Positions 36,905-50,400 of a stretch of DNA of 64,000 bases are shown here, piece by piece. The stretch is from Eonycteris spelaea (taxonomy: Eukaryota; Chordata; Mammalia; Chiroptera; Pteropodidae). Positions within the stretch are counted from its first letter, which is position 1. Each line of letters opens with the position of its first letter. Under the pieces are notes generated by a model. The model searched no databases. It saw only the letters and a program-made list of their open reading frames with translations, and was not told the origin of the DNA. A program made the translations under genes and the position numbers. The stretch covers positions 1-64,000 of the forward strand of contig PUFA01000171.1 of NCBI GenBank assembly GCA_003508835.1, in the 5' to 3' direction.

Positions 36905-37230
36905 GTTTAAATTGAACACTTCTCCCAGCCACTGTTAGGTGCTAAGTATTTATCAGTGAACAAATAGACACACACTGCCTTTGTCAGGGAGAGAAAGTAT
37001 ACACAGAAACAAGTAATTGTGTGATTATTAATTGGGATAAACGATCTGATGAAAACCAGATAGTGTTATCTGGGATTGGGGTGGGGGAGAGAAGAACAAA
37101 GAGGCAACAGAATTGAGATTGTCCTTGTGGCCTGGTTGAGGGGGTGACTTTTAACTGAGATCTAAAGTAGAAAAAGGAGCATAGGCTAGATGGAAAGAGC
37201 ATTTTAAGCAAAGGTAACAATTAAAATCTA
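36905..37230 (-). mobile_element. L2 3' fragment, antisense
   Basis: GTTAGGTGCTAAGTATTTAT, ACACTGCCTTTGTCAGGGAG and GACTTTTAACTGAGATCTAA match reversed L2. Confidence 0.65.
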
Positions 37231-37281
37231 GAATTAATTTTAAGAATTTTTAAAAAGACAAGTAATTATTTACCACAGCAG

Positions 37282-37285
<4 letters not shown>

Positions 37286-37331
<46 letters not shown>
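37286..37331 (+). repeat. (GT)23 microsatellite
   Basis: A perfect 46-base GT run about 0.85 kb after exon 2. Confidence 0.98.
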
Positions 37332-37333
<2 letters not shown>

Positions 37334-39643
37334 ATATATTTTTTTTCTGGCTGACGTTTGAATTTCCTAACCAGAAATGATCAATGCGAAACATCATGAG
37401 TTAGAGTCTCACCTCTCCGGATTATTTTTAAACGAGTAAATATTTGTTAGTTGAAATGAAATCTTTTGCCTTGATAATATCCAGGCTGAGCCTGTATCTC
37501 TTTTGCAAAATGCAAGATTTCTGAAATTAAAACAAATTTTCACTTACTCACTGACACAAGTAACATAAATCAAAATAAAATATTGGTCAAACAAATAAAT
37601 AACTAATTTTGACAATAGATATAAAAAGAGGTTTCATTCATCAATATATTGATGATACTTGACATATAGTAAATGATAGGCATTTGTTAGTGGAACAAGT
37701 CATGCTGGATTATTAATCATAATACTCTGTGGCTGAAAGAAGTCTGATTGATATTATAGTTCAGAAGAGTGCTTTTAAACCAAGAGTTTTATTATTCGTT
37801 GGTTCAGAATGGCCTTATTTAGTCTCTTTGCAAAAGTAATAATTATTTTTTTAGTGATGCAAATTTAAAAATTATGTTATAAAATTATGCTTGTTTTTCA
37901 AAAATGTAACATCATCCAGTGTTCTTTTCTGATATATCAGAGATATATGCCCACGTAGCAATATCATATGTTATGCATTATATTACTGTATATCTATAAA
38001 TAAGCAAAATGTATTATTTACTCACAAAGAGTCATTCAGATAGCAATGAGCTTGTATATCTAGGAGAAATATGAGAGCATTTAATAGCAATTCATCTTCT
38101 TTGACCCTCTCCCTACATATTCTACTAGATTTCTCCTCTTAAACAAAGATTAGGTTCAATTATTTTGTTCCAAATTCTTATGTCCATCTTGAAATAAAAC
38201 ACCATTCTCTTGGTGTTGAGTAACCGAACAATCCAAGATAAGCATATTTCTTTGTATTTCTTTATTAATTCTATTATAACCAGGCAAAGAAAATCAGTAG
38301 TTGTGTACCGTCAATTTCTCGGCCAAACCACCTCTCTGTAGTGAGTGGGACACAGGAGAGGAAAGACATTATAGCTCTCGAGTTAGGGTTAGCAATGATT
38401 CCCCTTATCACAAAGGCAAGTCAAATGGGTATAAGTCTGTGTAGAGGTCATAAAGAAGAAACAGGCTGATTCCTTAAGGATTAAGTACTGAAGAGACCAA
38501 ACTAGATTATTCATCTCAAATATTCCCTGTATCTTTTATAGAGCCTTGTGCTTCTAAATTGAGAATTAATTAGAATATGGGAACCATCCTTTTTCCATTG
38601 ACTGTTCGTGTCTCATTTTCCCTTGTGGATGTTTGCACCTCAATTTTCATTGCAATTGCCTTTGCAAAATTTCTTTCTTCTTACCTCTGGAATAACTGAT
38701 GAAACAGATATCTAGTATCATCAATTCAGAAATTTTAAATTTTCCAGTTTTTTAAAGTGCTCAATATTACAACTCATTTTTCATTTTTAAATAGTTCCAG
38801 TTTTAGAGAAAAGCCATACATAAATGTTGGATATTTTTATATATCTTTTATACAGTCTATCAAAAATTTTGTAAGAAACAATCTTCTAAAAGTTAGAGCG
38901 TTAAAAAAGATGGAAACATCTTTCACTGATGAAAGGATGATGCCAGTATCCGTTCGTTAGGCTACTTTTCTAAGCAGTTCTTGTCAGAGTATTTAAGATA
39001 CTAACCAGAATGATTCCTTCCATTTCTTAGGTTCTCATGATTTATATATTGAACATTTATAAAGTTTCCTGGCTGAATTTAGGACTAATTTGTTTCTATT
39101 AATTCGTGTCAATTATATTTCGAATAAAGTCCCTCCTTCATACTGGATTAGAAAGCCAGAAAGGCTTTTCAGTCTTTTTGCCGAAGCGAATGTCTCCAAT
39201 AAACACTTAAGAGTGGAGGGGAGACTGTCAGCCTTCCAGCAATCAAAAACATTAGGAGATGCAAAGTACTGACAGGAACCGGAGAATAACATTAGGGGTA
39301 ATGATAGACTTGAAATGTGAGGATTCAGATTCAGTAATTCCCCAGAAACTCTAAAACCCACGCCACAGTAGTGTGTGAGTTTGCTGAGGCCCCTGTGCTC
39401 AAACGTGTTGTAAACGGCGGGAGACCTCATCAACTGCCAGGTAGCCCGCTCATGCCAGCTTTGTTGTCCTGGCCCCATCAAGTGTCCTCGCAGGGCCCGA
39501 AGGGGTAGCCTGAACTGTCTCATAGCTGCATCTCCTTATTTTATGTGGAGCAATTGATATGCTCTACTGGCTTTGGGCAACTCTTGACATTTGTCTCTTG
39601 CAAAATTCAAAGGGGCTCTTTAAAATCAGGCTCTAGAATACCT

Positions 39644-39843
39644 CAGTGCTATCCAATAGAACTTTCTTCTAATGATGGAAATGTTCTATGATCTGTATTG
39701 TCCGCTATGGAATCCATAGCAAAATGTGGCTATTGAGCCCTGAAAATATGGCAAGGGCCGCTGAGGAATTGAATTTTTAATTTTAATTATTTTAAAGTTA
39801 AACAGCCACATGTGTCTAATGGCTACTATATTGGGTATTACAG
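39644..39843 (+). mobile_element. MER5A hAT-Charlie element, nearly full length
   Basis: It starts CAGTGCTATCCAATAGAAC, contains GATGGAAATGTTCTATGATC and AACAGCCACATGTGTCTAAT, and ends TATTGGGTATTACAG. About 200 bp, close to the consensus length. Confidence 0.85.
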
Positions 39844-40249
39844 TTCTACGTTATGTGTTTTTGACAGAAATTTCTATCTGCTGAGATAGGAATTATGACC
39901 TAGTGAAGTCTGGAAAAACTTCATAGATAAAATAAGACTTGTGTTTGGTTTTAGTTTAGGACAAAGCCACACAAAATGAGAATATGCCTGTCAGATTGAG
40001 GTGGGCACAATGTGGAATCCCTCTTAAGCTGCATTAAACTTACTGTATATGATAGCCTTTTTGGCTTGGCTGTGTGCCTACTGACCATGTTCAGTCTTCA
40101 GAAGCACACAACTATGTGGGCACACGGCCCATTTCTATTATGGGTACTTGGCCTTACCAAAGTATCATAAATCATGATGAGTCACAGCACAGCAGTATAT
40201 CAAATACTCTGATCTTGGATTTGTATTTATTATGGTGAACATCAGAAGA

Positions 40250-40430
40250 CTTTAGAGCTAGAAGAATCTTAGAGGTTGTTTCATGCTGCCCCACTTACTG
40301 GAGAAGTGAGGAAACAGGTCCGGGGAGAAGCAGAACATGCCACAATAAGTGGCAGAGCTAAAATTAGAATCTAAGATTCTTGACTTTGAAAGCAGTTCTT
40401 TCCTTCTAACATCCCAGTGTTCCTAGAACC
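40250..40430 (-). mobile_element. MIR-like ancient SINE, antisense
   Basis: TTAGAGCTAGAAGAATCTTAG, then AAGTGGCAGAGCTAAAATTAG and a series like TTCTTTCCTTCTAACATCCC resemble old mammalian SINEs. The family is uncertain. Confidence 0.45.
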
Positions 40431-40545
40431 TCCCACAAAGATCAGAGGCCTCCATCAGGCCAATTTGGGCACCAGTTCGCTTTATTTTGACATACCTCTT
40501 GACTGGTAGGGAGAATGACGGTGCTTCCTGTCTTCTTCCATGCAG

Positions 40546-40683
40546 AGTCAAGCAGATCTTACCATTGCATCAAGGTTTCACCAAGCGCTGGATCCTCACA
40601 GCTCAGGCATGTGTAAAAAGGACACAGAGAGTAGGTTTGAGCCATCTGATGGCACAGACTGTGATATATATGGAGGGCCACAA
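40546..40683 (+). other. Candidate cassette exon in PRKG2 intron 2
   Basis: A strong acceptor (TTCCTGTCTTCTTCCATGCAG, ending at 40545, with one pyrimidine-rich stretch) is followed 138 bases later by a good donor, ACAA|GTGAGT at 40684. The length is exactly 46 codons, so it preserves the phase-2 junction between exons 2 and 3. Spliced in that frame it is fully open: it would insert a basic segment starting R-VKQILPLHQGFTKRW between residues 153 and 154, just before CNB-A. I do not recognise the peptide. Pseudo-exons with good splice sites are common in large introns, so this is unproven. Confidence 0.25.
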
Positions 40684-41299
40684 GTGAGTTCCCACATGGA
40701 CACAGTACTTCTCAAGCTGAGAACCAAATATCAGTGGCAAAGGAGGGGAGAAAGAACTCAGATAGCATTTCTGTTCATGTCCAGCTCTGCCTTGAACACT
40801 AAGACAACCACATATCCAGAGGTCAGAGCTTTTACTGAAATTAAATTTTCTGTTTATGTAGACATTGTTTAGCAAACTTCAGCACTGGCAGAGCAAAATT
40901 ACGAGATTATGCTGAATGTCTGGTGGAACATAGGCAAATTAATCAGAGACATCTGGCAAGTTGCTGGTCTCTGCTTTCACTAAGAATACTTGAACTATTA
41001 TTTGAAACTATTGTTCTTCTGAGAACAGAAAGATAAAACAAAGACTTGCCATCTGACTTCAGAATGTTGACTCTAGTTTTAGGAAAGGCAATTAGTTTCA
41101 TTTGTCATTCCCACCCCAAGAGCAGAATAGGTAAAAGTGGAAAATGCTAATGAGTCATCTGTTTTAATAAGACATGAAAAAGGAAGGGTATATTTGTTAT
41201 ATTTTGTGCTTCCTTTCTAAATTAGTGCTGAGCATTTGAATGTGCATTATAGAAATGTGGCTCCTTTATTAAACATAAGTGTTTCTGGAATAATATAAT

Positions 41300-41570
41300 A
41301 AAAATAATAGCAATAATAACATTTATATGTCACTAATTCTGTGCCAGGCATCACTCTGAATACAAATATTAGGTTATTTTACCTTCACAATAAATGTACA
41401 AGATAGATATTATCAGCCCTATTTATATATGAAAAACTGAAGCAGGCAGAATTAAATAACTTCCCTAAGGTTACGCTTTTATATTTTGGTATTTTTATTA
41501 TTGGAATCAGGATTCAAAGCCAGAAAATCTGTTATCTAACTTCTGTTCTAACAACTCCTATATATGACTT
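41300..41570 (-). mobile_element. MIR SINE, antisense
   Basis: ATTCTGTGCCAGGCATCACTC, ATATTATCAGCCCTATTTAT and GGAATCAGGATTCAAAGCCAG are reversed MIR landmarks. Confidence 0.75.
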
Positions 41571-42224
41571 TTCCAAGATGAAAGTTAGAGGACTCTTCCC
41601 ATTTTATTTGGGATCCCTTGTAAAAAAATAAATATATAATTAGAAATAGATACTTTTCTAATGTTTTTTTTTTTGTACGATTACATACAACTCCTTTTAT
41701 TGTTATTTCCCCCTGAAAATTATGCTTCCAGAAAGTGCTGCCCTGGTGTCAGTTTGCAGTGGAGAAAAATTGTGCTTGGGGTGAGAAAGAAAGAAACCTT
41801 TTTTTTTCTTTCCATGAAGCGATGACTTAGATGTGGTTGTCTGAGAGGTTCTACGTCTAAATTTTACATCAATGACTAAAGCTTTTTAAGAGTATATATA
41901 CTCTTAATTATCAGTTGAACAGTTAAAAAATTTGTACATACACTTATGAATACTAATGCCTTAACCTGGGTCTTCAGAAAAGCAAAAAATAAGATACATA
42001 AGCGAAGGAAGAAGAGAAAAGTTCAGTTGTGTGGTGATCTGATAGCAGCTGTTGGGTGAAGGCAGCTGGCTGATGTATCTGGTGAAAGTTGTCAGAATGT
42101 TTGAAAACACAAAGTTATATTTTATAGCAGTGATGTGCATGGAGACATCCAGATCAGAACTAGCTACTCAGGGATGGGGTGAGAAAACCAAGTTATCCGT
42201 TAACAGCTACGTGTTGGTTTTTTT

Positions 42225-42365
42225 TTTTTTTCTTCTGTATATTATCTCATGGAGGCTGGAAACTTGTTTCATGAGGAGGGTACTGCTTTTCTATCGTGCC
42301 AAAGGTGAAACGAAAGCTTAGTCATTCAACAGCTTGCTCAAGGTCATGCTATTGGTCGTTTCTTA
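42225..42365 (-). mobile_element. Possible MIR remnant, antisense
   Basis: ATTATCTCATGGAGGCTGGAA, then CAGCTTGCTCAAGGTCATGC, weakly follow reversed MIR. Confidence 0.3.
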
Positions 42366-42967
42366 AACCGCATTTCCAATGTGAGTGGGTCCGATGTCAA
42401 AGTGTGCTCTCTGCTACAGCATGCACAACATTTGCAGATGGTACAGCTTACAATGTGAACGGCTACCCTTGGAGTTGGGAGGTGGGAGGTGGATTGGGTG
42501 GGCAGTGCTGTTGAATTTCAAAAAAAAAAAAAAAGGAACAATAGGGAGCATGGAGAAGTTGAAGAGCCTGCCTGGAATTAAGTGGCAGCTGCCTTAATAT
42601 CTTGGCAACATAAATAAGTTTTGGCAGACTTTCTGCATCCTGGCACCTGGCCCATCTCATTTCCTGCCCCTTCCTTTTCTTCTTTTCTTCTAGGGACCAA
42701 AGACCTCTGGGCTCTCCTCACTGTGTAACCCTACCTTGGCCCTCTTTCAACCTCTCAAATTATCTTCTGCTTAGCTTTTTGCTGCCCTTTGCTCCTTCTC
42801 ATGCTAGCCTCAAATCTTCTAGTCCGTCAGTTGCTAGGTGTTAGGAAAAATGTTTAATTAGACGTTGGAGAATACTCAGGACTCGAGGACTTATTTTTTT
42901 TTTTGAATAGTCCACAGTCTAAGTGCAAGTGCTCATGAACATTTCATGTCATTCTGGACACTGCCAA

Positions 42968-42992
42968 TTTTTTTTTTTTTTTTTTTTTTTTT
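42968..42992 (+). repeat. T25 homopolymer
   Basis: Twenty-five T in a row, without a recognisable retroelement body on the right side. Confidence 0.95.
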
Positions 42993-43770
42993 GCTAGACC
43001 CCCAGGAAAGAGTGCAGTAGAAATAGTGTAGCTGAGAAGACAGTGGCCTTTTCCTCCCTACCTGTCCAGTCAGAGGGAAAGCATTGCCACTGACCTTTGC
43101 CCCTAATAAGCGGTGAAGTCAGTTTCTAGGGGAGACTCCCTTTTCTTTCTGGAAGCCTGAGCAGCTCAGCTCCTGTTGCCTGACTTTTTCTAAGGTTTAA
43201 CCCTCAATAAAATTTTCAAGAAGGGGAAAAGATCTGAAGCCAGAAACAAGGCTTTTTAGTTTTTAGATTCTGGAAACACCTTCTATGTAAAATATACATT
43301 TCTTTATATTTAGCCTTTGACAAAAACTATTTCCTTTCTTTAAAGCCTCATTTTAAAATAATTTGTCTCCTCTCCTTTATGTCGACACCACTTAGAAGTG
43401 TATTAGTTGTAGACTTTTCGGTGCAATCTTGTTTGACAGTTTTTTGGAGATCTACATCTAGGAATGACCAGAGAGTATCTCATATATAATTCATACTAAA
43501 GTATGAGTGATCAGGAACTCCCAAATTCCTTTTAATCCTTCTAGGAGTATTTGTCCTGTCAAATGAATTTTAATTGGTAAATTTCAGGCATCAGTTTCGA
43601 TAGTTTTTCGGGGGTTTATAAATCAAGCTCTGGCAAATGTGAAGGAAAGAAAGATCTGTAGCTTCCATTTCCTTCTCTTCAGGTAAGATGAGAAAATTGG
43701 AGGTAAGGAAAATAAGCGGAACAGGATACTACTTGAAATTTCTTAGAAATAGAAACCAGAGAAACCCAGG

Positions 43771-44345
43771 TGTATTAGTTTTCTATTACTGCATAATAAG
43801 TTACCACAAACTTAGCATCTTAAAACAATACATCTTTTATTATCTCAGAATTTCCGTGGGTTCAGAGCAAAGGCATGGCTACTGAGGCCACCTGCTCAAG
43901 GTTTCACAAGGCTGCGTCAAGGTGTTAACTGGCTATGTTCTTTCTAGAGCTTTCTAGTAGAAGAGAGGCTCTAAACAACTAATGTGATTGTTAGCAGTAG
44001 TCAGTTGCTTGTGGTTGTAGGATTGTTTCCCAGTTTCTTGCTGACTGTCAGCTGGGACCACTTTCAGTTCCTAAAGGCTGCTGAGAGTTCTCTACTGTAT
44101 GTTCCTCTTACAGGGCCTCTCACAGTATGGCAGCTTACTTCTTCAAGGCCAGCTGGAGAATCTCATTATAGTTGGCTAGATGAAGTCATATATAACATAC
44201 ACTGGGAGACATTCCTGTTACCATTGCCATAATCTATTGGTGAGGAGCAAGTCACAGATCCCATCCCCACTCACGGGGAGGGGATGATACAAGAGCATGA
44301 CACCAGAAAGGTAGAAATAATAATGGGGCCATCTTAGAATTCTGT
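43771..44345 (-). mobile_element. MaLR (older MLT1 type) LTR, antisense
   Basis: It starts TGTATTAGTTTTCTATTACTG, then ACCACAAACTTAGCATCTTA (reverse of the LTR 3' end). It closes with GGAGCAAGTCACAGATCCCA and GGGGCCATCTTAGAATTCTG, the reversed 5' part. No target duplication was found. Confidence 0.8.
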
Positions 44346-44454
44346 ATGCGGTGCCCTTTTGCTTCTCATATGTGAGATTCTTGGCTAAGAATCTTGACCA
44401 TCTCTATATGTAAAGCCATACATAAGATACCAGAGTCTTAAACATAAGTGCATA

Positions 44455-44885
44455 AACATGTTTATAGAAGCATTATTCACAATAGGCAAGAGGTGGAAGC
44501 AACCCAAAAGTCCATCTGTGGATGAATGGATGAACACAATGCAATATACACATTCAATGAGATATTATGCAGCCTCTAAAAGGAGGGAAATTCCTTCCTT
44601 TTTTATGTTACAACATGAAGGAATGTTGAAGACATGCTAAGTAAAATCAGACTCAAAAAGACAAATATTGTATTTTTTCACTTACATGAGCTACCTAGAG
44701 CAGTCAAATTTATAGAGACATAAAGTAGATTGAAAGTACAGAGTTTAATTTGGGGAGATGAAAAAAGTTTGGAGATGGATAGTGGCAATAGTTGCAAAAC
44801 AATGGGAATATACTTAATGCCACTGATCCGTGCACTTAAAAATGATTAAAATGCTATAGTTTATGTTATGTATATTTTGCCACAA
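44455..44885 (+). mobile_element. L1 3' fragment, sense
   Basis: AGAAGCATTATTCACAATAGG, AACCCAAAAGTCCATCTGTG, GATGAATGGATGAACACAATG and GTATATTTTGCCACAAA are sense L1 ORF2 end/3' UTR. Confidence 0.85.
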
Positions 44886-45214
44886 ATAATATAAAAGTCC
44901 AGAGTCCTGGGGCTCACTGGAAAGCATGCTGCTAAGTCCAGGCTCTGTTTCAGGTTCCATCCAGGATGCTGGAGGAGGGAAGGGAGAGTGATAACTTTTA
45001 TTTTGTGTTTTAGTTATCTTGCAAAGTAGAATAAGACATGGCAAAGTCTTGTGATGAACAAACAAATTATTCTTAATTAATCAATTATTATTAATTATTT
45101 GATTAAGTAATTGATTGCTTGCTTGATGAATCTTCAATAGAGGTATGCTCGCACTGATGGGGGGATACAGAAGGAAAGGACAATTTAAGAGTCCCTTGCA
45201 TTTCTCGTTTACAG

Positions 45215-45393
45215 ATGTAATTCTTAACCTTAAGTGCACACTGTAGTCACCTGGCGAGTATTAAAAAATACTGATGTTCTGGTCCAGCCCCCAGGGAGTC
45301 TGATTAAATTGGTTTCAGGTGAGGGCCCTGGGCATCAGGATTTATAAAAACTCCCTTGATGATTATAATGTGTAGCAACGATTGAGAATCATT
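45215..45393 (+). mobile_element. MER20-like hAT element
   Basis: TTCTTAACCTTAAGTGCACAC, TAGTCACCTGGCGAGTATTA, CCAGCCCCCAGGGAGTCTGA and GATTGAGAATCA follow the MER20 pattern. Confidence 0.6.
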
Positions 45394-46009
45394 TTCTTAT
45401 AGGAACAGGCTTCCCTGCAGTTGAATCCAAAAATATTCAGTTTGATGATCTAAGAGCAATACTCCTTACAGACATTTAAGGAAACTATTTACCATTTCTA
45501 CCTAATTACCATGCAGCAGAATGATGATTGTGCATATCCTCGAGTTTGTCAGATTGACTTCCTTCTAATTTTTGGTTGTTTTCAACATTCATTATTAAAC
45601 TCTGTTCTTTGATGCTCATGGGAATAGGATTATCTGCACGCATCTAAGAAAGGGAGAGAGAAATGTTTGTTGTAGGCATGAAGTAACAGTAAACATGATT
45701 AAACTACAACCGTACTTAATTACATGGGCAATAGGGTAACAGGGTTGACAAGAGAATGTCATGCTTATTTTCTGTTTACGCAGGAATGACCTTCTCTTTC
45801 TCATGCTAGTTTCTCAAATTATAAACGTGCATTTATTAGGGGTTTTTTTTTTTTGGTTTATCACTTAAAACATTTTTGGGAGAAAGAAATAGATGCTTAG
45901 TCTCTGTGCCTTGTTTCCTAGGTGACTGGTGACTGTTGTTTCCACCTCCATTCTTTTATCTGTTTCCATGATTTTTAAACTAGAAGGAAGAATTTGCATG
46001 CCCCTTAGC

Positions 46010-46420
46010 ATTAATTTTATTGAGTTTCTACTGAGTGCCACGTACAATTCTCGATTTTAGATACTAGGATGAAGAAAGCATAGTCATATCCTTGAAGATC
46101 ACAGTCTCTTTGGGTAAATAAAAACTATTGCAGTCTTGTGTGACTAATATTCCAAGAGATAGGTGTACAAAGGGAGGAGGGAGCATATTTTGTTTAATGG
46201 GATCAGGGAAATCTCCATACAAGAGGTGACCTTGAGCTAGGTTTCAAAGGAGGAATGGAGGGCAGGGAGACAGAGTGGTCTGGCACATTTGGGGATCTGC
46301 AAGCGGTTCAGTGGGTCCTGTGGTCCCCTGAGCATGAGGAGATTGGACAGCCAGCGGGGCTGGATCATCAGGAGTTGTACGAGCATTGTGAAGGAATCTC
46401 CTTAAATAAAGGCAGGTGTC
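46010..46420 (-). mobile_element. L2 3' fragment, antisense
   Basis: TTTCTACTGAGTGCCACGTA, CCTTGAAGATCACAGTCTC, GGTGACCTTGAGCTAGGTTT and ATTTGGGGATCTGCAAGCGG are in reversed L2 order. Confidence 0.75.
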
Positions 46421-46489
46421 AAGTTTGGAGTTTTTAGGGCTCTTCTCACTTGAAGGTTTTTAAGTTGCTGGAACTTGCTGATCTGTAAT

Positions 46490-46740
46490 AGGAATAGCTG
46501 CCCCTATGTAACATATTTTACATGCCCGTCGCTATTCTTAATGCTTTATGTTGTTAACTAATCTAATTCTTATAGAAATTCTGTGATCCGTGGACTGTGT
46601 GTGTCATTTTACAGCTGAGAAAACGCAAGATTAAGTGACTTGCCCAGGGTTCCACAGCTTCTAAGTGGCAGAATTAGGAATCAAACCCTGGTGTTTTAGC
46701 TCCACATCTTGTATCCTTTACAAAAATGCTCTACAATATG
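46490..46740 (-). mobile_element. MIR SINE, antisense
   Basis: GTCATTTTACAGCTGAGAAA, AAGTGACTTGCCCAGGGTTC and GGAATCAAACCCTGGTG are clear reversed MIR. Confidence 0.85.
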
Positions 46741-47269
46741 ATTTCTATGGGTATACATAATTAAGCTGTGAAATGCCACACAAGTAAAGTTGCCTTGGCC
46801 TCTGCGCTCACAGTAAATCCCTGAGAGATAGGAGGTGCTGGCTCCTGCTTTGCACTAAGCCTTATGCAAAGAAGGTAGAAAGACACATGCTATGATCCAA
46901 CAAAGCCTAACAGTGAGAGCACAGGCCTTTAAATACTCAGGACTAGAGAGGGAAGATTGAGGGCCCAGCAAAGCAAGAACTGACAATGGACTTTAACAAA
47001 ATCAACTTCCTGAAGCAATTTAAAGGAAAAGAATTTATTGCTTCAAAGAATGTTGATAATGTAAATTAGCGGTTTAAAAGGATTACAAAAGTATTACTGA
47101 TGCTATTACTAATGGGCATAAATGTGAGATTCGGCCCTATTGGAGGAACTTTGAACTGAGCAGAGGGCCTTGATTGATAACGCTTCTTTTTTCCTCATGG
47201 TTTCCAGAACTTTTCTCATCCTGCTCTTCTTCACAAAAAATACCAGTACTACCATCATCAACTACTACT

Positions 47270-47470
47270 ACTGTTACTGCCATTTATTCAGTATTTACCG
47301 TACCTTATCTTAGTTAATGTGCATGAATATGGTAGGTATGATTACCATGTTCTATTCATAGAGGAGAAATCTGAGATTCAGAGAGGCTAAGTGACTTGAC
47401 CAAGGTCATACAGCCAGAAGTATGGCAGAGCTGGAATTTTAACTTAGGTTTTTCTGACTCCAAAGCCATA
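47270..47470 (-). mobile_element. MIR SINE, antisense
   Basis: GCCATTTATTCAGTATTTAC, GAGGCTAAGTGACTTGACCA, AGGTCATACAGCCAGAAG and TCTGACTCCAAAGCC are in order. Confidence 0.85.
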
Positions 47471-47479
47471 CATATATTT

Positions 47480-50400
47480 CATTTTTTAAATGAATTTTTT
47501 AGTGAAGTACACACCAGAGAGTAAGCACACCCATGTAACCACCAAACAGATCAGGAAATAGAGGGTTACCAACATCTCAGAAGCCTTTCCTGCCCCCTTC
47601 CAACCCCAACCTTAAAGGTAGCCACTATCTGCACTAGTATCAACGCAGGTTACTTTTTGCCTATTTTTGAACTTTATTTTAATGGAATTATAGAGTACAC
47701 ATTTTATGGAGTCTGGCTTCCTTTGTATATGTAGTGAGATTCACTTATGTTATTGTACATAGCAGTGGTTCATTAATTATCATTGTTATACAGTCTTGTA
47801 TGACTGTACCACAGTTTATCAGTTTACTATTTATGGACATTTGGTTGATTCTGGTGTTTAGCAATTGCGAATAAAGCTTCCATGAACCTTTTTGCACATG
47901 ACTTTTGGTATATTATTACGATTTATGATGGGCATATAGCTAGGAGTTAGAGTTGCCAGATAAGTACATTTTACCTAAATTCACATTTAATATAAATTGC
48001 CAAATAGTTTTCCAAAATGGTTGAACAAATATATACTTTCACCAGCAACATGTAAGTATTAAGTTACTCTACATCAGTAGAGTAACAATCAGCGTTGTTA
48101 GTCTTTCTCACTTTTGCCATTCTGGTAGTATGTTGCGGTATCTCGTTGTGGTTGGTTTGCTTTCCCCTGGCAATTAACAATGGTGAGCACTTTTTAAAAT
48201 ATGTATTTTCTACTATGTTTGCTTTTTCCTCATATTTATGTACGTTTAGGTGGGTTTCTGAACTTTCTATTCAGTTCCCAAGGTCTTTTTGTCCATCCTT
48301 GTGCTAAGAGTATATTCTCTTATTTTGACTGAATAATTCTTGATATCTGCTACTTTAAGTCTTCCAATGTTGTTAGTATTCTTCAACGTTGTGATGATTA
48401 TTCTTGGGCACTCTTATGTCTGTAAGAATTTTAGAATCAGTTTGTCAATTTTCATTATTAATTTTTTAAAAAATGTTGATTGGGATTTTATTGAAACTGA
48501 TTAATTTGAGTAAACTGACATCATTAAAAAAATTTAGTCTTCTCATCCATGGCCGTGGTACATGCCTTCATTGATTTAGATTTTTTTTTTATTTCTCTTA
48601 ATAGTTTATACTTTTCTGTGTAGAAATTTTATATATTTTTATTAGATATAATCCTATGTAGTTGATGTTTTTGATCTTTTTAAAATGGTGTTATCTCTAA
48701 CATTTTATTTTTAATTGTTTGATGCTGGGGTATAGAAACACAATTGAACTTGCTTACTGACCTTGTATCCAGTGAGATTATTTAAAATTGATTAATTTTG
48801 ATAGTTTTACTTATATATTCTCATGAATTTTTCACTTATACAACCATGTCTTTTAGAAAGAATAGCAGTTTTATTTCTTCTTTTCCTATGTTTATATCTT
48901 TAATTATTTTAGTTTGTTCATTTCTTTTTTCCTCACTGAACTAAATTTGCTCAGACAGCTGATTCGGGTTGAATTGCAGCCTCTCATTTCTGATATCTGG
49001 AGGAGAGCTTTCAGTATTTCACATGTGGTATCATACTTTCTAGTTTTGTTTTATATGTATCTTTTAACAGATTGAGGACATTTCTATCTATTTCTAATTT
49101 GCTAAGAGTTTTTTTAAATTTAAAATTTATATATAGTTGTTTAATTTTATTAATTTTTTCTTCATCTGATAAGATTTTGTTATTTTTTCTTTTATTCTTT
49201 TCATGTGATAATTACATTAATTATTTTCAGTCTGATTTAGAATACTTTTACATACTTGTTTGTATGTTCTGTTATTGACTCTTGCACATATCTTCATTAG
49301 GAATATTAGTTTTTGATTTTTTTTTCTTGTAATGTAGATTTTTATTATCAGGCTATTCTGACACTATAAAACAAATTGGGAAAAAATTTCTCCTTTCTAT
49401 TTTCTGACAAAGATTAGATAAGGTTAATAGTTTTTCTTCAGTGTCTGGAAAACTTAATAGTAATGTCCCTTGGATCTAGAATTTTCTTTATGTGATAGTT
49501 TTTATTTAACTTCTTTATTACTAAGCAGATGTTCTATTTCTTCTTATATCAGATTTGGTATGCTATGTCTTCTAGGAATTTTCATTTAATCTAAATTTTC
49601 AAAATATTTATTATACTATCCATTCATTTTTTATATCTGTAATGTCTGTAATGATGTCTTTTTTTAATTTCCCAAATTGGTAATTATTCTCTTTCTTGAC
49701 CTCTCTTCCTCCCTCCCTTTCATGCTCTGAATTTATCAGTTGTGTTAGTCTTTTCAAACAAACTATTTTGGGCTCTGTTGATTCTCTTCATTATACTTTT
49801 TTTCTTCTGTGTTATTATTTTCTACTTTCATTTTGTTACTTCTCTTTTTTTTGAGCTCAATTGCTTTCTTTGTCTAGCTTTTTGAGCTCGATATTATGTC
49901 ATTTGTTTTTAATCTTTCTTCCTTTGTATCTGTTTAATACTCTAAGTTTCCCTCTTAGCATTGATTTAACTACATCCAAGAAGTTTTATTATATCATATT
50001 TTTGTCATTTATTTCAAAATATTATCTCATTGCATTAGTGATCAATGGGATATTTAGAAATGTATGGCTCAATTCTCAAACATTTAAAGATTTTCTGGTT
50101 ATTTTTGTTATTGATTTCTAGTTTAATACTACGTATTCACAGAATATACTCTGTACTTTTCAGTACTGTGAAATCTTTTGACAATTGCTTTATGGTCCAC
50201 CATATGGTCAATTTTCATGAAGGTTCCATGTACACTTAAAAATAATGTGTATTCTGAATTTTCTGAATACAATCTTTTAAAATATCAGTTAGGTCAAGAG
50301 ATTAAGAAAAGTTTGATAATCAAGATCTATTTAGGTCTATTTTTTAACTAATTTTTAGGTTAGTTAAATTTTAGATTAGTTTAAAATTTAGATCGTCTAT

